Program-made: the position numbers and the translations under genes | Part shown: in pieces, positions 29,912 through 42,348 of the stretch | Layout of the letters: each line of letters opens with the position of its first letter | Position numbering within the stretch: the stretch's first letter is position 1 | Notes under the pieces: generated by a model | Database searches by the model: none | What the model saw: only the letters and a program-made list of their open reading frames with translations | Told to the model about the DNA's origin: nothing | Source: Prostheceraeus crozeri | Lineage: Eukaryota > Platyhelminthes > Polycladida > Euryleptidae | Direction: 5' to 3' | DNA length: 64,000 bases | Assembly (NCBI GenBank): GCA_907163375.1 | Contig: CAJQUW010011269.1 | Span: 104,105-168,104 of the forward strand

Positions 29912-31683
29912 ATGAGGAAGTCATTTGTGTATTTTACGCCGGTGATTGCAGAACTGTCGATAGAAGCGCGAGCACAAATGAAGTGTCTTAACGAAGAGAA
30001 TTATTCTCAACGTGAAATAGCAAAACGTTTTGGTATCTCCAAGTATGCTGTACAATGCACATTAAAACGTTATCAAGAAACTGGATCGTTTAAATCTTGT
30101 AAGCGTTCCGGGCGTCCAAGATCCAGTAGTATTCAAACTGATCGATTGATTCGTCGATGTGCCATCGTCAATCCAGCAATCACAAGTCCTGAAATTCAAG
30201 CTGAGCTTCCTACAAATATCCGTTTAAGCTGTCGCGCCATTCGCCGTCGTTTACAAAAGGAATTTAATCTGCACTCTCGCCGACCGGCCGTCAAGCCACG
30301 CCTTACTAAGAACATTCATGACCTTTTATTATTTTGTGAAAAATACAAAAACTTTACTGTCGATAATTGGGATCGTGTTCTATTCTCTGACGAAACTCAA
30401 GTAAAACAGTTTCGAAATTTTGTCCCTCGAATTCATCGACCAACTGGTGAAAGATATAACGAACGCTACGTGGTTGAAAGTGTAAGTAGTACTCCAAGTG
30501 TTATGATTTGGGGCACGATGACCACTCTTAAAAAAACAAAAAACAGACCTAGTGGCATATAAGTAGCATAGTTAGCATTGTCAGTCCACATTTTTGGGAT
30601 TTTATTGTAGATTCACGAATTCATGTACCTTAAATTGGAAATTGTGACACCAATTTTGTTGTGAAGGAAATCACATGAAGTTCAATTTTCTTGATATTCA
30701 AACTGAGCGCTCCTGAATGACCGGCACATATGCGTGCGTAAATAAAATAGCTACTCCTCCAAATGACACGCTTAATTGAATATCATAATTTAGACCTAAG
30801 GAAGTGTAAGGCATCAGGAGCAAGTCTACAGCTAAAATCCTTGGCCATGGATTCTAACAACAAGAACTTACATGATAATAGCCTGAATTAAAAAGACTAG
30901 ATGATCATAAAATATATTAAACTCAGACAATATCTAAAAAGCACGGGATCTGTAAAACCAGAAGAGAATCTCATAAACAATCCTCAATCGATAGAACTCC
31001 ATAACAATCCAATGATCCATCATTCGAATACAGGCTTGCTGTTCATGGGAATGATATTTCAGAAAAAATTATGCACTAGACAGCCTGACTACCAAACTGA
31101 TTGACACATTTTCACTCACTATAGATAAAAACTAGACTCCTACAAAAAAAGAATAAAAACAGATTTTTCCCAAAAAAAATACCTAGAAAAGACCAAAACA
31201 GACTAGTCTGTTTAAAAAGACCGAGTGGTCACCCTGATTTGGGGATGCACTTCTTCGAAAGGACGCGGAGGAATTTGGTTCGTCTCAGAGGGGAAAACTA
31301 TGAATTCCACCAGCTATCTTGAACTTTTAAGAGAGAAACTTCAACCTTGGATGGAGATACATTCGTGTGATCTATGCCAGCATGATGGCGCACCATGCCA
31401 CCAAGCAAAAGTTGTACGAAATTGGCTACAAAGTGAATCTATTGACGTTCTCGGTCCATGGCCGGGATCGAGTCCAGATCTGAATCCCATTGAACATTGT
31501 TGGGCAATTTTGAAAAATCTGATTGATCGACGGAAGCCGACATCCGCAATGCAGTTGAAACAGGAAATACTTCGGATTTGGACACAAGAAATAACCGAAG
31601 AAATGTGTCGAAACTTGGTGCATTCAATGCCTGACTGCACTCAAGCAGCACTTAAAGCTAAAGGTAAATATACTAAGTTCTGA
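29912..31683 (+). pseudogene. Tc1-like transposase interrupted by a hAT-type insertion
   Basis: The first part (29912 to about 30513) starts from the ATG at 29912; a start at the internal Met before KCLNEENYS is also possible. It has a paired-like HTH (YSQREIAKRFGISKYAVQ), a GRPR hook (SGRPRSS), a second HTH and the first catalytic Asp (VLFSDETQ), and reaches VMIWG. The second part resumes at 31237, with IWGCTSSKGRGG, the second Asp (QHDGAPCH) and Glu (SSPDLNPIEHCW). By my count 35 residues lie between the second Asp and the Glu, not the usual 34. Apart from the insertion no stop or frameshift is visible, so the element was probably intact until interrupted. The enzyme cuts and pastes the element at TA sites. 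Confidence 0.9.
30514..31236. mobile_element. hAT-type non-autonomous element, 723 bp
   Basis: It is flanked by the 8-base direct repeat ATTTGGGG (30506-30513 and 31237-31244). Its ends are CACGATGACCACTC and, reverse-complemented, CAGGGTGACCACTC. The CAGGGTG-like end and 8-base duplication are hAT hallmarks. No transposase is readable inside; a 67-codon frame at 30901-31104 is not recognisable. Confidence 0.8.
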
Positions 31684-31852
31684 ACATACAGTACATGTAT
31701 TGGTCTGAAATGAGGATGAAAAAATAGTTTTGTAATGTTTTATTTCCTTTTAAAGTAAATAAACATCATTGATTCATTGTTTTCATTTTAATGAATTCAT
31801 AAAAATAATTCTAAATAGGGTAGGTGGATTCGGACTTTTGGCCACGACTGTA

Positions 31853-32907
31853 CATCTTTTGCCCTCTCCACACATGAAATTGTTGGAAACAATGCTGAGT
31901 TCATCAAACGCAAAAAATGAGATCCTCGACATTCTCTTAAGATCAATTAATCAGGCACTTCAAAATATTGACTGTAGTTATAATACAAAATCCTATTAAA
32001 GTTGCCTTATCCTAGTGATGAATGTATAAACTATAAGCAGCCATCAGTCAAGTGATTTGCAAAAATATTTCGAGCAGTTTCAACTATAGGAAAGAATGCT
32101 CATACAGGAAAATGATAAATTATTACTTCGATAGTTGATAAGTATTCTCAAATATATATTTTAATTCCTTTATAATATTCCCTTCTGCTTATGCGTAAAT
32201 GATGGCATCGACCAGGACATGGTACATAAATGAAATGACAAATAGCGTCGACATGAACCGACGACTGAAACAAATTTGTCAATAACAAATCTAGTTTGCT
32301 TGCTTTCTTGGAAAAACATTAATACTTCAAAAGGACATTTCACGAGCGACAGATAATACAGAATTCCACGAAATTCATCTAAGGCGCATATCTTAGATTA
32401 CGTAAGTCTGGACACACAAATAGTCTGTACGTCAACGGTGTCGGACGTGTTTTCAGCGCGCTCTTAGCCTTGTGGTCTTTGTGTTTCTGTTCTAGGCTGT
32501 TAGGGATTGTTTTTCATTAATTTTGGTATCATTCATATCCTTATCACATTCTATTCATTTCTGTGTCATCGGTATCCCCTGTCATTTAGTGGTTCCAAAG
32601 TTATTGCTGTTTTTCAGTCCCTTCGATTACTCCATTATCTAATCACATGATTCGTTGTTTAGTGATTACCATATCCTAGTTTCATTGGCGTGCTTCTATC
32701 AACACGCACCTGCAGTGTGCTTTGTCTCGTAATCTGGATTCATCTCTCTGACTCTGTCCGATTTCTCTGCTGTTGAGAGTGCTGTAGCTTGGCGTATTGT
32801 GCCAAGTCATATTTCTATGTAATTCTCTCTCCAGAATTGCATCCCTTTTCGATTTCTTTGCTGATCACACGCATTTATAGATATCAAATTTCTTCAAAAA
32901 AGATAGA
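31853..32907. other. non-coding DNA upstream of a LINE
   Basis: No coding region recognised. From about 32400 the plus strand becomes pyrimidine-rich, and this part may be the 5' untranslated region of the LINE whose ORF1 starts at 33323. Confidence 0.4.
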
Positions 32908-32990
32908 GCGGTGCAGTAGTGTAGTGGTACCGTGTTAGACTTGCCAACCTCGTTCATCCAGTTCAAATCCTGCTCTAATTTTTTTCTTTC
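32908..32990 (+). repeat. degenerate tRNA-like sequence with Pol III boxes
   Basis: The first and last parts, AGAGC and GCTCT, pair. A box A-like TAGTGTAGTGGT, an anticodon-loop-like CTTGCCAAC and a box B-like AGTTCAAATCC follow in the right order, then a T-run. The T stem does not pair and the anticodon stem is poor. It could be a glycine tRNA pseudogene, SINE head, or internal promoter of the LINE downstream. Confidence 0.4.
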
Positions 32991-33322
32991 TTATTGTTGT
33001 TTTGTGTGGTAGTTCACAGTCCTTCTATGATAATAGCATATAATTAGCTAGTGTTGAGCTCTTACACTGTTTACTCTCTACCGTTCGTTTTTTGTATAAT
33101 GCCATCTATCCACCGCATAAGTGTGGGGCCGTTAGTGTGCATGTAACTTGGTGTGTTGTTTTAGAACCAGCGTATATTTTTCCCATCCATCCTACTTCGC
33201 TAATTCGGTAACTGCAGGGTCTCAGTGTGGACTTAGCCTACTATTCTTCTTTGTTGTGACTGAAATCTCTGAGTGTGACTCCTTTCTTATTGTAGTTAAT
33301 TCCTTTTTTTCCTCTTCGCATA

Positions 33323-34561
33323 ATGCCTAGAACGGCTAAAGATTCCAAGAGTCAAGCTTCCTCTGATCTTCTCCCTGGTAGATCTACGTGTTGGTGTAAT
33401 CAGCTTTCCAACTCAACAGAGATTGAGTGTTCCAAACGTCGATCTTGGATTCATTACCTCTGTCTGGGTCTTTCCTTCCGCCAGCTCTCCTATGTTATGA
33501 ATGACGATCCTGGCCTTTATCTCTGTAAATCTTGTTGTCTCTCTCCAGAAGTTGACTCCATCAAGACCAAGTTACTGGACGGTTTCCCGTCTGATGAGCA
33601 TGTGTATTGCTTTGACGAGGATTGGTTCACTGTTGCCAATTTAACTAATCCTCCTGTTTGCCAGACTCAGGATGTTTCTCACAGTTGTGTTAGTTCCAAT
33701 GTTAAGGAAATTTCTCCCAGTTCAGACAGTCCTCCATTGCTTTCGAAATTTCAAGAATTGGAGAAAGCATTTTCGACTCTGACATTGAAGCTGGAATCCA
33801 AGATAGCCATGATCTCTACTTCCCTCCACGAGAATACAGCTGATAAATCTCCCAGCATTCCTTGGCCTGCTCCTCTTCCCCCCGTTTCTTCCTCCCAGTT
33901 TTACACCGGTAATTTTCCTCCTCTCTCCTCAATAGATGTCCCTGTCGATCGCTCACCTGGTGTTTTCCAAGGTCCAGCTCTATCGAATCATGTATCGAAT
34001 CCAACTCCGCCTATCTCAACTTCCCGGATGCCTGTCTTTCCCGTGAGACAGACCGGTTCGATCCCGTCCGTCCCTCCAGACTCTGGAATCTACATGCCAA
34101 ATGAGCTCATCCTGACAAATTTTCCTGATGATAAGGATCTGTGTTTCGGTATATCTTCAATCATTCAGTCTATTAGAAACAGTTCTCCTTCCTCGTCATG
34201 TCCTGAACCAACTGATGTTATCCGTATTGGCAAGCCGAAAGTCAATTCTCATAGGCTGGTCAGGCTGATTTTTAAATCTGCTTTCGACGCGAAGCTTTTC
34301 AAATCAGCTTTCTCTTCCGATTCTCCCCTTTTTTGTGATTCAAGCCAGGTTCGCATTCGATCAAGCCTTTCGCCTTCAGGACAAGCTCTCCGTCGGCACT
34401 GCTTCAAACTGAATAAACAAGCTTCCAAGAGCGACAATGGCTCTTCTTGTGAGAGTTTTAGTCTACGGGACTCCGGAGTTATTTGGCGCTTCGTTCGCAT
34501 AGATGATGGTAGCTGGCAAAGAGACTCCTCTTGGTTTGATCGTACTTATTCAAAAAACTGA
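33323..34561 (+). CDS. LINE ORF1 protein with PHD-like zinc finger
   Basis: 412 codons from ATG. Near the N-terminus C-x-C, EC, H-x2-C and CKSCC cysteines (residues about 23-69: CWCNQLSN, IECSKRRSWIHYLC, LYLCKSCC) form a PHD-like finger, as in ORF1 of several CR1-group LINEs. A coiled-coil stretch follows (KFQELEKAFSTLTLKLESKI, about 140-160), then a Ser/Pro-rich linker. The C-terminus ends with an RNA-binding-like region (LILTNFPDDKDLC; VIRIGKPKVNSHRLVRLIF). The stop is followed at once by the ORF2 frame. The protein would bind LINE RNA. The frame is intact, suggesting a fairly young copy, although ORF2 is damaged. Confidence 0.8.
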   Translation: MPRTAKDSKSQASSDLLPGRSTCWCNQLSNSTEIECSKRRSWIHYLCLGLSFRQLSYVMNDDPGLYLCKSCCLSPEVDSIKTKLLDGFPSDEHVYCFDEDWFTVANLTNPPVCQTQDVSHSCVSSNVKEISPSSDSPPLLSKFQELEKAFSTLTLKLESKIAMISTSLHENTADKSPSIPWPAPLPPVSSSQFYTGNFPPLSSIDVPVDRSPGVFQGPALSNHVSNPTPPISTSRMPVFPVRQTGSIPSVPPDSGIYMPNELILTNFPDDKDLCFGISSIIQSIRNSSPSSSCPEPTDVIRIGKPKVNSHRLVRLIFKSAFDAKLFKSAFSSDSPLFCDSSQVRIRSSLSPSGQALRRHCFKLNKQASKSDNGSSCESFSLRDSGVIWRFVRIDDGSWQRDSSWFDRTYSKN

Positions 34562-37429
34562 AGAGCCCTAACCTTGCAATTAAGTTTCTTAACTTGAATG
34601 CTCGCGGCATTGTCAACAAGCTTCACATTTTTCATTCCTATATCTCTGACCTCCAACCAGATATTATCTCTGTGACTGAAACTTGGGCAAATAAAAATTT
34701 TAATGATGCTTTATTTCAAATTTCAGGCTTTAAATTATTCAGATCTGACCGTCGCAGTGGTAGTCGCGGTGGTGGTGTTTGCCTTTACATTAAGGACTTA
34801 CTTCAGTCTTGTGCTTTGGGTGTCGCTAACACCTCGAACTTCAGTGATTGTGTTTGGGCTGAAGTTTATCTTCAGAATAAATCTTCCATTCTTGTAGGTG
34901 TGGTTTATCGTCCTAATTCATCAGTAGCTAATGACAGTGTCCTATTCGAGCTCTTCCATGAAGCCTCCTCCCTTCCCCATCAGTTTAAGGTAATAAGTGG
35001 CGATTTTAATTTCCCCCGCATTGACTGGGAGACACTTTCTTCCAACAAAGACTCTAAAGATTTTCTTGTTTGCACTGTTGAGTCAGGGTTATACCAAACT
35101 GTCTTTGAACCTATACGCGAAGAGCATATATTGGATTTATTATTCTGCTCCACTCCTGATCTTGTTACCCGCGTTGATGTAATTGAACCTCTAGCCTCTT
35201 CCGATCGCAATATGGTCTTGACTGAACTGGCTTTTTCTGCTGAAAGAAAACCAATTTCTTCCAAGTCGACTCCTCGTTATAATTTAAAGCAGGCTGATTG
35301 GGACTTGTACCGTTCCATTCTCGCTTCCAATAACTGGGAAAGTTGCTTCCAGCACAAAGATGTGAATGAGATATGGGCTTCTTTTCAATCCGCTATTCAC
35401 GGTGCTTTATCGTCAGCAGTTCCGACCATGAATTATCTTCGAAGTAACAGACCTCCTTGGGATTCTCTAGAAATTCGTTCTTTAAAACTACAGCGGAGAA
35501 GGGCGGAACGTATCTTCCTTGACACCAGATCTGAAGAGGCTAGACGTTTGCGCAATCATACATCTAACTATCTAGCAATCATACATCTCTTGAAACAAGC
35601 AATCCGCAGATCTATTTACAATTTTGAATCATCTTTGGCTAACAGTGACAATCCTAAGCGATTCTGGAACTATGTAAAATCTAAACAAAAGGTTCGATCC
35701 ACCGTTGGTCCGCTTGTCGACCCGTCCACTGACCGAGTAGTGTATGATCCCCTACACTCAGCTACTATTCTTGGTGATTCCTACAAATCTGCTTTCACCA
35801 CTGAGTCTCTTCCCATACCTGCTGTTCATACACAAACTGATCATTGCCTCGCTGATGTAGTTTTCACACCTGATAGAATTCGCTTCCATCTATCACATAA
35901 GAAGAATTTCTCCTCCCCTGGCCCTGATGGCATTCAATATATCTGCTACAAACAAGGTGCTTTTGTTCTGCTTCCACTTCTTGCTCGCCTTTTCCAGATC
36001 CTTTTTGAGCAGGGGAATATCCCGCTAGTCTGGAAGCACGCTCTGGTTACTCCTATACATAAGAAAGGTTGCCGCAAGAAGGCACAGAATTACCGTCCAG
36101 TCAGCCTGACTTGTACTGCCTCCAAATTGATGGAGTCGATTGTTCGCGATAAACTGTGGCAGTTCTGTAACCAATATGACATAATCAAGCGCTCTCAATT
36201 TGGTTTTCGATCCAATTCGTCTAGTACCCAGCAGCTCTTAGAATTCCTCGAGGATTTAACATCTGTTGTGGATCGCGGTCAGTGGGCTGACGTCATCTAT
36301 CTCGATTTTGAAAAAGCGTTCAATTCAGTCCCTCACTTTCGTCTCCTCTCGAAATTGACTTCCTTGGGCATTGGAGGGAGACTTCTATGTTTTCTGAAAG
36401 GTTTTCTTGAGGATAGAACTGAGAGTGTTGTCGTGGATGGCGTGCATCCTTCTCCCTACAGTATGATTTCTGGTGTCCCCCAGGGATCCGTTTTAGGCCC
36501 AGATCTGTTTGTCGCCTTTATTAATGACATTGATGACACCTTGACAAACTCTTCTTTATTGAAATATGCTGATGATGTAAAATTGTACTACGAAATCAAG
36601 CGCACTAATCCCCTGAAAGCCAAAGAACTTTTGCAAGCTGACCTCAACGCTGTAACCACCTGGTCGAAGATATGGCAGCTATCGCTCAATCTCCAAAAGT
36701 GATCCATTCTACACCTTGGATTTCGCAATCCTGCCTCGGACTACCGTCTGGATGGAAATTTCCTGAATAATTCCAAGTGTGTCAAAGACCTTGGAGTTCT
36801 GATTTCAAAAGACCTAAAATTCTCTCGGCACATTCTGACCTGTGTGTTCAGAAAGTGAATCGCATTGTAGCTGCCATCCTCAGGACATTCGTCTCTCGGG
36901 ACGCCGATCTGCTTATTCGTCTCTTCAAAACACTGGTCCGCCCTCACCTCGAATATGCCATCCCAGTCTGGAATCCATCCCTGAACAAAGACATTCTGGC
37001 TATCGAACGTGTACAACGTCGATTCACCGAAAGCAGCCGTGGTCTATCCTCGTTACCCTACGAAGAAAGACTGAGAGCTCTGAAACTCCCAACACTACAA
37101 TGTCGTCGTCAAGATTCAAGATCTATATATTTTTCACTACATCTGGGATGCATGTGACATGTCGTCGGATTATGGACCTTACAACCGTGTTCAAAATATG
37201 TAACCACCTTACTCCAAGTGATCCTAATTCCTTCTTCACCTTTAGTGCTTCCCGAACCCGTGGACATAACTACAAAATTTTCCGCCACCCAACAAATCTG
37301 AATTGTCGCCTATCCTCCTTTTCCCACCGCATCATAGATGACTGGAACCGCCTCCCCGACGATATTGTGAACAGTGAAACGGTGAAACAGTTCAAACGAA
37401 AGCTTTTTATGTTTTATTGTGACTTCTAA
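34561..37429 (+). pseudogene. CR1-like LINE ORF2 (endonuclease-reverse transcriptase), damaged
   Basis: The open frame to 36702 has no ATG near its start and begins right behind the ORF1 stop. The APE-type endonuclease shows NLNARGIVNK, VTETWANKNF, GGGVCLYI, VVYRPNSS and SGDFNFPRIDW, but the final motif reads SDRNMV, so the usual catalytic His is Arg. The RT has NYRPVSLTCTASKLMESIV, FGFRSNSSSTQQLLEF, motif A IYLDFEKAFN, GVPQGSVLGP and KYADDVKLY. A TGA at 36700-36702 ends the frame. The C-terminal region continues in two further frames (RIVAAILRTFVSRDADLLI; WNRLPDDIVNSETVKQFKRK) to 37429. AATAAAAATAAAAG at about 37491-37505 marks the 3' end. Confidence 0.88.
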
Positions 37430-37507
37430 ATGTTCCCTCCTGAATGTATTTCCTGTGTTTCCTTGGTGCTCATTGCACTTATTGGTGTACTAAATAAAAA
37501 TAAAAGT

Positions 37508-38369
37508 AACATATAACAGCAATGTTTTTTTGTCTTTAAGTGTTGTCAGTTTTTTATATGAATGTTATAAACGCTTGAGTACTCATTACTCATAGACAAT
37601 ATAAATGCAGCTCCTAATGATAAAAATCATGATTGCTTTACTCAAATAATTCTCTCACGCGAAAATCCCTGTGGGCATGTATAACACATTTCTAGGCTTC
37701 TTTAAAAGGAATTTACTTACATAGGTAAAATGAGATAATCGCATCATGTAATGAAGTTGCCTACGTCATTGAGATTAGTAGGAGATAAGCTTTCCCGGAG
37801 CCATGAGTGACAGAACCTTATATATTCGTTTGTGATTTGATGCATCTCTTGAATAATATGAGCTACTGGACAATATTAAGCTTTTGTCGTCATTAACGCA
37901 ACGTTTCTTATTGGATGGCACAGGAACGGCCGACTTCTAATAACATTCTCATTGCTTGATCACAAGATGGCGAAGCGCCATACATACATTACGTAGACAT
38001 TGTGCTACGAAGCCTAACTTTCAACTTTTTTGAAAGATTGCATGAGAAAAGAGGATGGGGCTTTGCATCAAGCCTTGTCGTTAGCAGAAGATCATAAAGA
38101 AGCGAAGCGGAAATGAGGTGTAAAGGGAAGATGAGGACTGGGAAAACACCAAAATAAATTGGATGACAACAATATTATCCAGTATATAGGATATATGATA
38201 AAGCAAACCCAGCTAGAGTGAATCAAGTCAAAGTAAATAGACAGAAGAAAAGAACAAGATTAGAAAGAAATTATAACACGTACAAGTGTGCATTGAACAA
38301 ATGAAACTTACAGGAAAACTTTCGAAGTGAGTGTGTTATAAACTAAGTGAGAGCAGGCTATCGCTCTTC
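37508..38369. other. non-coding DNA, nothing recognised
   Basis: No gene or repeat recognised between the two LINE copies. Confidence 0.4.
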
Positions 38370-39870
38370 TTGACGACTACCAACTCGAACCAGACATACT
38401 AGAGACCGAAGTGGAAACTGCTATTAAAGATCTGGCCAACAGAAAATCGCCAGGATGCGACAGTGTACCAGCAGAATTACTAAAAGCAGGAGGATTACAA
38501 ATCATTAAAGTCTTGACGCATCTCTGCAATAATATTTGGACGTAGAAAAAGTGGCCAAACGATTGGAAAACCTCCGCTTTCATCCCATTACACAAGGTGA
38601 CAAAAAAGAATGCGGTAATTATCGCACGATTGCTCAGATCCCGCACGTGAGCAAAGTGTTGCTGAAAATTATTCAGACACGTCTCGAACCCTACCTTCTT
38701 CCCCAACTTCCACAAGAACAAGCTGGCTTTAGGAGAGGCAGAGGCACACGAGACCACATCTCTAATTCACGTGTGATTATGGAAGGAGCATTCGCGAAAC
38801 AGCAAGTTATCATGTTGACCTTTAGTGATTACAAAAGGCATTTGATTGTGTCGACCATCAGAGACTATGGTGCACGTTGCAGGAAATAGGCGTTCCTGTG
38901 CATCTTATCAGTGATGCGGGAGCCCTATATGTAGACCAATCGGCCACTGTCAGGACGGAATTTGGAGAAACTGACGCTTTTCGTATCGACAGAGGAGGTC
39001 GACAGGGTTGCATCTTGTCCCCATTTTATTCAACATCTACGAAGAAAAAATCGTAAGAGAAACGTTAGATTGCTGGAAGGGAGAGATCAAACTTGGCGGC
39101 AGGAAATTGTCAAACTTACGATATGCAGATGACAGGACGATCCTGGCTTCTTCAAAAGAAGAGCTGAAAAAAGGTATCACCCGACTTAAGGCAGTAAGTA
39201 AGACAGCACGACTATATCTTAATGTGGCTAAGACAAAGATTATGACGACGGGTTCGATAACTAGCTTCGAGCTTGACGGCGAGAACATTGCTCCTCGGCG
39301 CAAAGATCACTGCGGATGGACGCGTTGGAGAAGAATGGAAGAGACGTACCGCATTGGGTAGATCGGCCATGATGGGACTCTCAAAGGTCTGGAAGGATAG
39401 AGGCATGTCTCGATCGACCAAAATACAACCAGCGCATACACTGGTGTTCCCGATATGCCTGTACGGTGCCGAAACGTGGAATTTGCTGAAAGCACATTGG
39501 AAGCGTGTGGATGCCTTTGAACTCTGGTGCTGGAGAAGGTTACTTCGTTTAACCTGGACGGCAAGAAATACCAATGAGTGAGTTTTTACTACAACTGCCA
39601 ATGGTGAAGCCGCTTCAAATAAAGATCACTACCGCAGCTCTACGTTACTTTGGACATGTCACGCGAGCTGATGGGTACCTCGAGAAAGACATCATGTTCG
39701 GCAAGAGGAAGACCAAGAACCGAGTGAATAGAGGGACTGAAAACCATCACAGGACTAACGGTGGAACGAATGACACTGGAAACAAGAAACCACTTTGCAT
39801 GGAGAAGGATCCAGTATGACGTCGCCGAGAGTCGTACGCGACTGGACGGCACCAGGTAACAGGTAAATGA
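38370..39870 (+). pseudogene. second LINE reverse transcriptase remnant
   Basis: In shifting frames: VETAIKDLANRKSPGCDSVP (about 38405-38465), PQEQAGFRRGRGTRDHI (38710-38760), then AFDCVDHQRLW, GGRQGCILSP (38995-39025), YADDRTIL (39122-39145) and KTARLYLNVAKTKIM. They are followed by the C-terminal YGAETWNLL, ELWCWRRLLRLTWTARNTNE and TGLTVERMTLETRN. The active-site YADD is intact but stops and frameshifts break the protein. The pattern resembles RTE-type elements; the endonuclease is missing. Confidence 0.75.
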
Positions 39871-42348
39871 TGAGCTATGATAAACAGAACCCAAGGATTG
39901 ACAACAAGATTGAACTTGATTGCTGTAGCGATTTCCTATTTATTCATTTCTATGTTCTATGTGGAGAGGAGGATGACTTCTGATGTTCAGCCATATTTTA
40001 TGGAAAAACTCCAAATTATTGAGAGGTCGGTGCATTTCGTGCAGCTACACTGCCATGATAACTGAGGACCTCATTATGTTAAGTTTTCTATTTCACATAA
40101 TCTAATTGTCAATTGTCAGTGACGAATTAGCGTGAATGATTTGAATATTATGAGTCACATGCTCTTATAGAAAGCCAACATGCAACTTAAGTACATAATG
40201 GAATAACAGATGTTGCTGTCCATTCATAATGCATTTACTGCTAGTAGTATATACATTATGAATGATCATTTTATATCATTTTTGGCTATAGGGGAATGTG
40301 GAATTGCATTCCCACTAATAACCGAAATAACAAAGTTTAACTTTCCAAGCAGCAGACAGCCTTCCACATTAATACATAATTGCTTCCTGTAAAGTCTATA
40401 AGAAATAATTGATCATTGTTTAACAGAATAGGCATATTTGAAATGGCCAGATATACATCATCCAATATAGTTCGTCCACTATCTAGGACATGCAAAATTG
40501 AAAATAAATTGACATCTTGAAATTAAAATTTGCATTCCACCAAACAATGTGAGGAAAACAATGTTCATAACAACTATGTCTCTCTTGGAATCACGTGAGA
40601 TTTTTGTGTTGTACGACTTGAATAAGCAAAATCAAAGTCAAATTTACATTATTGTATTACGATGGAAGATACCCAGTGACACGGTTTAGCAGTCATAAAA
40701 TGTGCACGACATTTTAATTGAATGACATCAAATTGCGTGCAGAAAAACAATTTAGAATTTTTTTTCACATCAGAAATTAATAAGGAATAGAAAGTATAGC
40801 CAAATATTTTCAATTCAACAAACGTATGGTCAATATTTTCAGTGCTCGTTTCGAAATAGCGCTGTGACAGCAGCAAGTGACTGTTGTCTAGGGTTTATTC
40901 ATATTCAGACTGATGTTTGCCTGTTATCACGTACGGACGCTGCCTCATCGACAGATAGCGTTCAAGCATACTTCAAGTGAATAGAATGAGTTTGCAACGT
41001 CATTGATTATTTGATCGAAATGCAAATGCAAGAAGACACAAATGGAAAAACAGACAGGCATATAAAGCAATATTACCAATGATTGCATTAACCCTTTACG
41101 TCATGGCTTAATATACATGTAAGAGGGATTGATTTGAGCGTAAATATATTGTACGCTATTACAGAGTCAATAATGCTCGTGAGGGCTTGGTTCGCTCTTG
41201 TAGGTAATCCAGTATAATATCAGGGTACCCATAGTCACAACCATAGATCGGGTCCTGCAGGCTATCAAAAACAAATCAGTAGACCTACACACTTACTATT
41301 TCTAGATGTTCATTGTAAACGGTTTGCGATGTTGCCATACATGACGTCATCACAATTCCACTATAAAACTTCCTTGCTCATGACTAATGTTCAAAAATCA
41401 ATATTGCTTAGATTTAAGTAATTAAAGAGTAAATTATGAAGATATTTTTGAAAGTCTCCATAATAAAGCGCAAAACGTTTTCAATGAAATGCTAAATGTC
41501 GCACAGAAAGCAAGCTTATTAATTAGCTTGCAAAAAACGATGATCCTATATGTCCGTGTTAAGGCAGTTTCAATGCAAAAAGCTGAATAGCCAGTGCTAA
41601 TGCTAATACGTAGTTTTAGTTTACTTTCGCATAGGACTCTGACCAAAATTACGTTGTGCTTTGCGAAATATAATGTTGCTTTTATTTTTTGTAGCTCATT
41701 GATCAAAGAGATGGAGTTTCCTCTAGATGTGAATAGATGAATGTAGCTGCATCTTGACAGGAAAAACTCGAAAGGTCAGAGCAAAGAAAATTAAAATTCT
41801 AAAACCAAGAATTTTCACACAATACTCAAATTTAAGACTCAACACAAGACGGAATTCATGTTGACAAAAACTTGATTCATATTTGCAGTAGGCGTTATTG
41901 AAGTGAAAACTAACACACCATCTGTTAGAGATACATTGATATCGCAATATTTGTATATTTGAAATTATTCCTGAGAAATTAGTAATAGTAATTGAACTCA
42001 AAAACGATTACCTGCTCGTTATTCTTTAAAAGAAAACCTTCAAACGAGGTTTTGATTTGCTAATTCTGTATCTTTCATCAAGGAACCATCTGCCTCTGTG
42101 AATTAATTCCAGACGCAACAATTCCATTATTCACAGTAGATTCCATCGCTGCAATTTCCAGCTTTAATATACATGACCGTCAAATATTTCACACCACGCT
42201 AACCTACTACTATTCATACGCATCTTGACACAACAAAAATCTAAGACAAAATGATTGATGCTGCACGAATTAGTTACACAAAAGAGGAGCAAGTATACGG
42301 TGATTTAAACGATACATCATTTACAGAATTCAAGGGAAAGTCACTTAC
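39871..42348. other. non-coding DNA, probably intronic to the semaphorin gene
   Basis: Several short frames lack domains. If the semaphorin gene continues downstream on the minus strand, small exons may lie here; I could not recognise any. Confidence 0.35.

Larger units (their letters stand above)
29700..31850 (+). mobile_element. Tc1-like element, DD35E spacing, with nested insertion
   Basis: Terminal repeats start CAGTCGTGGCCAAAAGTC on both ends and are flanked by TA dinucleotides at 29698-29699 and 31851-31852. Total length is 2151 bases, of which 723 belong to a nested hAT-type insertion plus its 8-base duplication. The remainder is normal for Tc1. Confidence 0.9.

Noticed and set aside
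34594-34596. TTG at 34594 as the ORF2 start, and TTG starts at 14999 and 20347
   Set aside because: No reason to prefer non-ATG initiation; these reflect missing or frame-shifted true starts.
41434-42001. Two minus-strand ORFs of about 90 codons downstream of the semaphorin exons
   Set aside because: No sema-domain motifs and no matching splice phases were found.
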